Part shown: positions 58,363 through 64,000 of the stretch, piece after piece | How the letters are laid out: each line of letters opens with the position of its first letter | How positions within the stretch are numbered: position 1 is the stretch's first letter | Source of the DNA: Porphyra umbilicalis | Lineage: Eukaryota; Rhodophyta; Bangiophyceae; Bangiales; Bangiaceae | Length of the DNA: 64,000 nt | Direction: 5' to 3' | NCBI GenBank assembly: GCA_002049455.2 | Contig: KV918762.1 | Location: 620,001 to 684,000, forward strand | The notes under the pieces: generated by a model | Databases searched by the model: none | Seen by the model: only the letters and a program-made list of their open reading frames with translations | What the model was told of the DNA's origin: nothing | Made by a program: the position numbers and the translations under genes

Positions 58363-60488
58363 ATGCCCGCTTCAGACCCAAGTGCGGTTGATGTACAAAA
58401 AGCTACACTCCAGAACACCTCCTCGGGCGGCGTGCCGTTGATGGGCAGTGTGCGCTCCTCGAGGCCCCAGAGTGCCATTCCGTCCGCTGCTGCTCACCAG
58501 CGCGGCGCCCATCATAAGGGTGGCGGAGGTCCTGCTCGTGCAAGCAAAGCAGTGCGCAAGGTGCTTCCTGCTTCACCCTCTAGCTCAGAGTCCGAGGCGA
58601 GCCTGATAGCTGCGGAGGAGAAGGGTGACCAGGACGCTGTTCGGCAGCTCAAGCAGCGCATGGCGACGGCTGAGGAGGAGGCATCGGCCGCTGCGGCTGC
58701 TGTTATCGCTGAAGGGGACGGGTCTGAATGTTTTGCGCACCCCAACGGTCCTCTATTGCCTCCTCCTCCGCATCGTAGCCGACGCGCTGCCCAGCACGGT
58801 CCTGATGGCGGTGGCGGAGGTCCTACGGTCAAGCTGAGAACGACAGCCGGAACGGGCAAACGGCGCAAGATGAAAAGCAAGTCGGTCCAACGCTTTGCGC
58901 ACGCCTCGGACGCAAGGCGTACGGAATGCGTCCGTGCCAACATGACCGTGTCGGCGCCCGAGTCCAAGCATCTAGCTTCTTCTAAGGGCAAAAGCCGCTG
59001 ATTGTCGCGCTCCACATCAGAGAAGACCGGTGTGCAGCTGACTGACGTTATTCGAGAGGTGCTCAATGACAAGTTAATGATACTGATGCGGGAACCCGAA
59101 GTACCAGACGCCGTCTTTCTCTCGACGGGGGGGTCACGGGATTTATTCATCGGCGTCATCGTGGATTTTGCTACTGCGACGCTGGAGCGTGCCGAGGAGC
59201 TGGCTGAGACCACCGCCTTCGTACGACAAAAGGAGGCAAGGCCCCTCAGTAAGGAGGTCAAGCGCGCGGGCGCGCTCACCTCCTCATCCAAGACAAGAAG
59301 GACTCAGGACTTGCTGACCTTTTGTGGGTGCGCCCGCTCGTCGGAACGTTCGACGCTCGGGCGCTCTATTTGGACCGCGTGGTCGGCAGCCACTCGTTGC
59401 AACGAGTTCCCTGTCATCGACAACGATGTTGCCGAAGAAGAGCAAGCCCAGCATCGGGCTCTGTGGTGGTTGCACGGCCGCCGCTACATCAAGACGGACG
59501 CTGCACGCAGGGGCGTTTACGATGCCATGCTGTACTACTTCAGCCGCACGGGTGCCGGTAACAGCTGCCACACGAACAGCTACAAAAAGGGGCGGCTGGT
59601 GATCAAGGTCCATCTCAGCCAATTGGCTTCCGTGCTTACAAAGGTGAGTCCGGGCGCCACGAGCGCACTTCCTATTGCATCTCACGACATCTTAATGGTG
59701 CATTCCACACGCCACGGGTACGCAGTGTGTGATTGCAGCGCGCTGCAGGTTTTTGTAACGCATTGCTCTCGTATCCACGCACTGCGCAGAAACTGACGCC
59801 TCGAACTCTACTGTCACGTGTTGCGCTGCGTTATGCATGCATGACGACACCTGGTGAATCCACCCAGATCCGCAACCACCGGTGGCTTCAAGCCTACACC
59901 AAGGCCGTCATCTGCGCCATAAACTCAGGCGTGACACCTTCGCATCGCGCTGCTTGGTGCGAGGCGCTCGCGTGGCTGCGCGCGGAGGCCAAGAAGTAAC
60001 AGTGCATTTGGGTGCGTATGTTCAAGACGGACAAAGACGATGAGAACTACGCAACAGTTAACGACCCCGAATCTTCCGCAAGGCCCGCCCCCAAGGCGCG
60101 CAATGGACGGCAGCTGAAAAAGCGTGGTAGCGGCGCATCCAAGGGCACTCTGATGCAGGCTCTCGCCCTGATCCTTGACAAGTCCATTCAGGAGGAGGAC
60201 GAGGTGGACGACGATGACGTACGGATTGTGGTCGGCCACCCGCAAGCAAAGGGGCGCAGCGTCAGTGACGCATGTCGCGCTCGTCTGCGCGGCGCAATGG
60301 GCGGCGGGCCGTCCAGGACCGCTTCGAACAAGGCCCCGGGCAAAGGGTTTAAGAAGGAGAAGCGCAGCCGGAGCCCCAGCGTGGAGGCCGCGACCCCGTC
60401 CGACGTCGGCAGTGAATACGAGCACTCGAGCGCCGGAACTGGTGAAGACGATGAAGACAAGGCCCTACCATACGTATATCGTGAGTAG
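58363..60488 (+). pseudogene. partner gene of the 10.1-kb transposon, function unknown
   Basis: ATG at 58363. The first ~210 codons are Ser/Ala/Lys-rich with RQLKQRMATAEEEASAAAAA (coiled coil) and a basic GKRRKMKSKSVQR block, ending in an in-frame TGA (58999). The same frame continues (GVQLTDVIREVLNDKLMILM, DLFIGVIVDFATATLERAEE). After a frame change it reads RALWWLHGRRYIKTDAARRG up to a splice-donor-like AAAG-GTGAGT at about 59643. A later segment (59733-59998) reads CNALLSYPRTAQKL and NHRWLQAYTKAVICAINSG, then an in-frame TAA and an acidic/basic tail (KSIQEEDEVDDDDVRIV, FKKEKRSRS) to 60488. WLxAYTKxxxxxIN and RYIKxxxARRG blocks suggest an alpha-helical protein-binding region. No family recognised. 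Its place suggests a tnpA-like accessory protein (inference). Confidence 0.5.
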
Positions 60489-61789
60489 GTGTTTTTACAG
60501 GTGTAAGTGTCTGAATTCCCGGACCCGTAGGCAGCAAGGCGGCTGGCACCAACACCCAAATGAACAATTGAGTAGGTAGCCGTGGGTATCTATCAATTCC
60601 AAACGACAGCGGAGTTAAAGACAGAAGAGCGCGCCATTCGAATGGACGCATCGCATATTCCTGTGATGCATTACGTTCATCATTTCGCCACCGTTCTTGG
60701 ACCTGGGAGGAGCCCTGTCGTCTGTCGCCAGATTGGTCTTGCGTGTCTGGGGCGCCACGTGGCCCTCTAGTGGGCTCCTTGTCATTACGCGTCCCATACG
60801 TTCTTACCTCTCTCACGTCTTCTTGCGACTGGGCCTTGCACTTGCCTGTTGCCTCTGCTCCTGCTCTGTGCCGGCGGACCGTTGTACCTACAGTACAGAA
60901 CGCACTTTCACGCGGACTGTTCTTTCTGGTTGCTGACCGAGTGGCCCGCCTGACATTCTGCGGGAGGTACTTTCTCTGCGCTCCTTCGAGCTTGATTTGC
61001 TGCTGTGCTTCGCAGCGCAAGTTTCGTGTTATTCAAGTTTTTCTGCAATTGGAATAAGTCGGCAGTCATCCGGAAAGGGTGGTGATATTCGCTAGTCCCC
61101 CCCCATCTCTGCAAGCGCACGCGTTGGCCTCGCTGTACCCTTGTGCCTCACCTTGAGAATACGCGTGTAGAGTTTCGCACCCGTCCGACACCTTGCCGTA
61201 CCCCAAGCTCAATCTTACCATTCAGAATGTTTTGACACGGGGTCATGTAGAACGAAATATTCGTCACTCTTGCCAAGCTCGCCCACGCGTCGAAAACAAA
61301 CTGGGACTCGTTCATTCACATATCCGTCCGAAGTACTTCAGGCATGCGACACCCGAACTGAATCCTACTTCGCTTTCCGGAGATACACCTCCCAATCCAA
61401 ATATTTGGTTGCAATTCACTTGCACCGTCCACACCGACCAAACGTGCTGGCTTGGGCCACCTGCCCCATATCGCCGGCATACCCATTTGATTTTGTTAAT
61501 AACTGTAGACTTACAACGACGTTTACCGTCTAGGTCCAGAGATACGGTTCCCAATCCAAATATTGGGTTTCATTTCACTTGTACATTGCTTTCTAAAAAA
61601 ACAAACGTTCTCCTTGCTGCGCAGTTGGCGTCGTTGGCAACTTTGCTTGCCACTGCTTCCTGCGGCGCGGAAAGGACGAACGTCCTTGGTTTCGCCGTTG
61701 TCAGAGTAGAAGCAAGGGGGTGCTCTGCCTTCCCACGGCTTCTACACTGCTACAGCTGGTAAGATCCAGTAGATATAATAACCATATAC
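60489..61789. other. right non-coding arm of the 10.1-kb transposon
   Basis: Contains two imperfect copies of CCAATCCAAATATTTGGTT-like sequence about 160 bp apart (near 61392 and 61551). 61640-61789 directly precedes the 5.8S copy and may be ITS1-derived, but I cannot show it. Confidence 0.45.
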
Positions 61790-61946
61790 AACTCTTAACG
61801 GTGGGTATCTCGGTTCTCGTAACGATGAAGAACGAAGCAAACTGCGATACGTAATGCGAATTGCAGAACTTCGTGAATCATCAAATCTTTGAACGCAAGT
61901 TGCGCTCACAGCACATTTGCTGTGAGTGCCGGATAAATGGACGTAA
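61790..61946 (+). rRNA. 5.8S rRNA copy within a DNA transposon
   Basis: Starts AACTCTTAACGGTGGGTATC and contains the universal 5.8S blocks CGATGAAGAACG, TGCGATACGTAATGCGAATT, GCAGAACTTCGTGAATCATC and TTTGAACGCAAGTTGCGCTC. These are followed by a GC-clamp hairpin (CTCACAGCAC...GTGCTGTGAG type), matching the 3' helix of 5.8S. About 157 nt. Several conserved positions are changed (for example AACGAAGC for AACGCAGC), so it is probably a decayed or relict copy and not a working rDNA unit. No 18S or 28S is attached. Confidence 0.88.
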
Positions 61947-62038
61947 CACACATTGCAGAGCTTGGTATTGCGATTTATGTGTCACAGCACGCCTTGTGCA
62001 CGCCTCGTGCACGCATCCCTCATTGATTTTGCATGACG

Positions 62039-62080
62039 TGGGTATTGCGTCCGTAACACGTTGTGGCACAACCGCCGACG
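62039..62080 (-). repeat. right TIR of the 10.1-kb transposon
   Basis: Inverted match to 51992-52033. Just inside it, GCGTGCAC-type 11-bp direct repeats (61989-62015) look like subterminal transposase-binding sites. Confidence 0.85.
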
Positions 62081-62338
62081 ATAAAAGAAGACAACCAGGC
62101 ATGCCTAGCCCTGGTCAACAACCCCGAGGCCACGGGGCGCACCAAGCACGTTGATGTCGCCTACCACATGGCGCGCGACTATGTGGCGCGCGGGGAGGTC
62201 GCGTTCTACTTCCTTGCCGGCGCGGAGATGCCCGCGGATGGGCTGACCAAGCCACTGCCGTCCCCTACGTTTGCCAACTTCTGCAACGCTATGGGTGTTG
62301 GTGCCGACTTATGCGGGCCCGACCATCCGCGGTGTTAA
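62081..62338 (+). pseudogene. copia pol, C-terminal RNase H part after the insertion
   Basis: Resumes copia pol with KEDNQACLALVNNPEA, GRTKHVDVAYHMARDYV and MPADGLTKPLPSP, the usual end of copia RNase H, and stops at 62336-62338. It is in frame with the part ending at 51991. Confidence 0.88.
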
Positions 62339-62687
62339 CGCTAACTACGAGCCGGCGATCAACCCCCTCGCGGCGTGGTGGTCTTACTGCGACCGGGGCG
62401 GGTCGACTTGGCCGGCGGGGGCTGGCCTGGGGTCGCAGTATTGACACAGCGACAGGGAGGGGTTGAATTTGATCAGTGGCGGTCGGCTCGTGACACAGCG
62501 CTTACAACACGACAGGGCAGACTGTGATTTTGGTGAAATTCTGGGTTCGGACTCGGTCGGAACGATCGCTATAAACTTTCGATCGGATCGATCGTTTCGA
62601 GTATGACTGAACTCGGACTGCGGAAAAGGAGAATTTGGCTGAATTAGGTTTTCCGATTCAGCGCTGAGCAGTACTGCAGCAGATCGG
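62339..62687. other. copia 3' non-coding region
   Basis: Between the pol stop and the tandem repeat; no frame or motif recognised. Confidence 0.45.
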
Positions 62688-63030
62688 GGCCCGGTCCGCT
62701 GCTGCAGTACAGCGGACAGCTGCACTACAGCAGATCGGAGGCCGGTTCGCGGCTGCAGTACCGCCGACAGCGGGGGCGCGAGCGGCCCTGCAGCCGCTCG
62801 GCGCCCGGTCTGTGTCTGTGGTACCAGGGACGGCGGTACTGCAGCCTCTCAGGGCCTCGTCTGCGGCTGCAGTACCGCCGACAGCGGGGGCGCGAGTGGT
62901 ACCGCAGCCGCTCGGGGCCCGGTGTGTGGCTGCGGTATCGCGGACAGCGGGTGCGCGAGTGGTACTGCAGCAGCTCGGGGCCCAGTCTGTGGCTCCAGTA
63001 CCGCGGACGGCTGTACTGCAGTAGATCGGG
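62688..63030. repeat. tandem repeat between copia pol and 3' LTR
   Basis: Six to seven imperfect units of about 50-66 bp containing CTCGGGGCCCGGT and GGCTGCAGTACCGCCGACAG, with many CTGCAG sites. It expands the 3' untranslated part of copia. Confidence 0.75.
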
Positions 63031-63102
63031 CACCAGTTTTCAGCTGTACAGCAGAATGGAATTGGCTCGTGTACTTACTTACCGCTGCCGCCTTGCGGGG
63101 AG

Positions 63103-63161
63103 TGTTGAGTCTTGCTCAGCCAGTCCGCACGGTCTGTTTTTCTTGTATTGCACTCCACAAC
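63103..63161 (+). repeat. copia 3' LTR fragment
   Basis: TGTTGAGTCTTGCTCAGC..., like the start of the 5' LTR at 47577 for about 50 bp, then directly joined to family B LTR sequence. Confidence 0.65.
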
Positions 63162-63560
63162 ATTGCCTTTGTGGCGTGCCGGTGCGGCTTGAGAGCGCCC
63201 GCGGCGCATCTGTCCGGGTGAGCTCGTCGGATTGTCTGGAGCTGTAAGCGGATCGTGTCAATCCAGATTGGGTAGTTTCATGCAGTGGAGGGAATTTTGT
63301 GCATCGTATGTATTTGGCAGCGCGGGACCGGGCCAACTAGTGGTCCCAGCCCCCGCGCAGCGATTTCCGCCATTCAAGGACAAAGAGCGACGACGGTGGG
63401 AGACACCGTCGTCGCCGGCAAGTAAACCGTGCCTGTTTGTCTTGGCGTTTCGGTCGGCCTGACTTCCTGGACCTCGAGTCCGATATCGGGTGACGCACGA
63501 GCGGCTAGGTCGGCCGGTACTTCCCTCCTCTTAGAGGTGATCGCGATTTATGGTACAACA

Positions 63561-64000
63561 GTTAGGTCGGCCTTTGTGGCGGCCCAAGCAGCGCCTAAAA
63601 TGTTGGGTCTTGCACCGACTCGAGAGAGGCCCATGCCCCTAAGAGAAACCAGGGGTGTCGTTGAAGCGGTTTCTACTCACATCAGCAGAATGCATGCGCT
63701 CGAGCTGCCTTGTTGTCAATCACCTTGGACAGCAGGGCACACACTTCCCAGAAACGCCCACACGCCGCCGAACGCGGCTCGTGCAGCTCCACGTATGTGC
63801 TTTTCTTCTCCATGACCTGCCACTGCTGACAGCCCCACTTGAGCAAGCTGGTGAAGTACTAATTGAACGCCGCCCGAACGACTCAATGGGCAAAATTCAA
63901 ACAGCTGAAGGGGATGCACATGGCGTCGGCTATAAAAACGTTCACCTATCACAGGCAGTGGCGATGCCGCCAGTGTTTGAGCGACCGCATGCGAGTCGAC
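63561..64000. other. flank of the nested LTR, no gene seen
   Basis: Starts with GTTAG after the LTR end. Short frames only. Confidence 0.4.

Larger units (their letters stand above)
51992..62080. mobile_element. 10.1-kb TIR DNA transposon with two divergent genes and a 5.8S rRNA copy
   Basis: Terminal inverted repeats of about 42 bp. The left starts CATCGGAGGTTGTCCCAC and the right, reversed, CGTCGGCGGTTGTGCCAC; both continue with CGTGTTACG and CGCAATAC at matching positions (about 34 of 41 by eye, one gap). The dinucleotide AT flanks both ends. It lies inside the copia RNase H coding region, and the copia frame resumes in phase on the far side, so it is a clean insertion. Contents: a minus-strand Plavaka/KDZ-like transposase relic (52992-56690), a plus-strand partner (58363-60488) and a 5.8S rRNA near the right end. 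Confidence 0.85.
47577..63161 (+). mobile_element. Ty1/copia retrotransposon, itself interrupted
   Basis: The left end TGTTGAGCC at 47577 is the start of the 5' LTR. A related TGTTGAGTC at 63103, after a purine-rich GCGGGGAG, is the start of a 3' LTR that is recognisable for only about 50-60 bp. In between are gag, protease, integrase, reverse transcriptase and RNase H in copia order, broken by a 10.1-kb DNA transposon (51992-62080). No clear target duplication at the ends. Confidence 0.85.
47502..63560 (+). repeat. 3' LTR of family B, interrupted by the nested copia element
   Basis: 47502-47576 matches the first ~75 bp of the LTR at 22205. 63162-63560 matches the rest, ending TGGTACAACA. 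The two parts together are 474 bp, equal to the 473-bp intact copy. The hairpin is at 63389-63413. Confidence 0.85.

Noticed and set aside
61947-62080. ITS2 after the 5.8S copy, as part of an rDNA unit
   Set aside because: This segment contains the right TIR and subterminal repeats of the transposon and has no 28S after it.
61790-62338. 5.8S-copia chimera made by template switching
   Set aside because: The TIR between the 5.8S copy and copia shows that the 5.8S belongs to the inserted DNA transposon, not to a copia reverse transcript.
22205-63560. A single giant LTR retrotransposon carrying host genes
   Set aside because: The flanking 5-mers differ at one base and the interval holds a tRNA gene and host genes in both orientations; chance or recombination is simpler.

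Overview
The window looks like nuclear DNA of a eukaryotic alga, most likely a bangiophyte red alga of the Porphyra/Pyropia type (inference). It is GC-rich and holds a few compact, mostly intronless host genes with plastid-transit-like or secretory N-termini. These sit in a sea of decayed transposons, minisatellites and GC-rich simple sequence. A tRNA gene with an extra segment in its D-loop also fits a red alga, because such ectopic introns are described in Cyanidioschyzon merolae.

Layout. 0-5 kb: a 54-bp minisatellite, a divergent truncated histone H3-like reading frame (minus strand) and GC-rich triplet repeats. 5-10.3 kb: a PIF/Harbinger (Plant_tran type) transposase pseudogene split by a complete 3.7-kb LTR element with 547-bp LTRs and the 5-bp target duplication GTCGG; the element carries a decayed ORF on its antisense strand. 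12.6-17.2 kb: a 65-bp palindrome, two small abutting inverted-repeat elements and a complete pogo/Tigger element with TIRs, TA target duplication and a single in-frame stop. 18-19 kb: a possible Ala-rich host protein. 22-27 kb: a second LTR family, as a 5' LTR with primer-binding site and as a solo LTR (target duplication CTGCT) that splits another DDE transposase gene. 29-36 kb: a large transposase-like gene of a less familiar family, a relic of a second copy, and an inverted pair of about 600-bp repeats.

The host-gene island is at 36.4-45 kb. It contains a plastid-type tandem GET3/ArsA ATPase, a divergently placed DUF2358-like plastid protein, an atypical SDR (TIP30/HTATIP2-like), a tRNA-Leu(CAA) with an 18-nt D-loop insertion, and a secreted protein built of four-cysteine repeats.

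From 47.5 to 63.6 kb there is a three-layer nest. An LTR of the second family is interrupted by a Ty1/copia element. The copia pol gene is in turn interrupted by a 10.1-kb DNA transposon with about 42-bp TIRs. That transposon holds two divergently transcribed decayed genes: a C2H2-finger Plavaka/KDZ-like transposase and an unknown acidic/basic partner. Near its right end it carries a 5.8S rRNA copy. The coding phase of copia pol is continuous across the insertion, which argues for simple insertion.

The strongest leads are the interrupted tRNA-Leu, the 10.1-kb transposon with its captured 5.8S rRNA, the LTR element with the antisense ORF, and the H3-like and cysteine-repeat proteins. Three host genes show apparent frame changes exactly at long C/G runs, so homopolymer sequence errors should be suspected before calling them pseudogenes.
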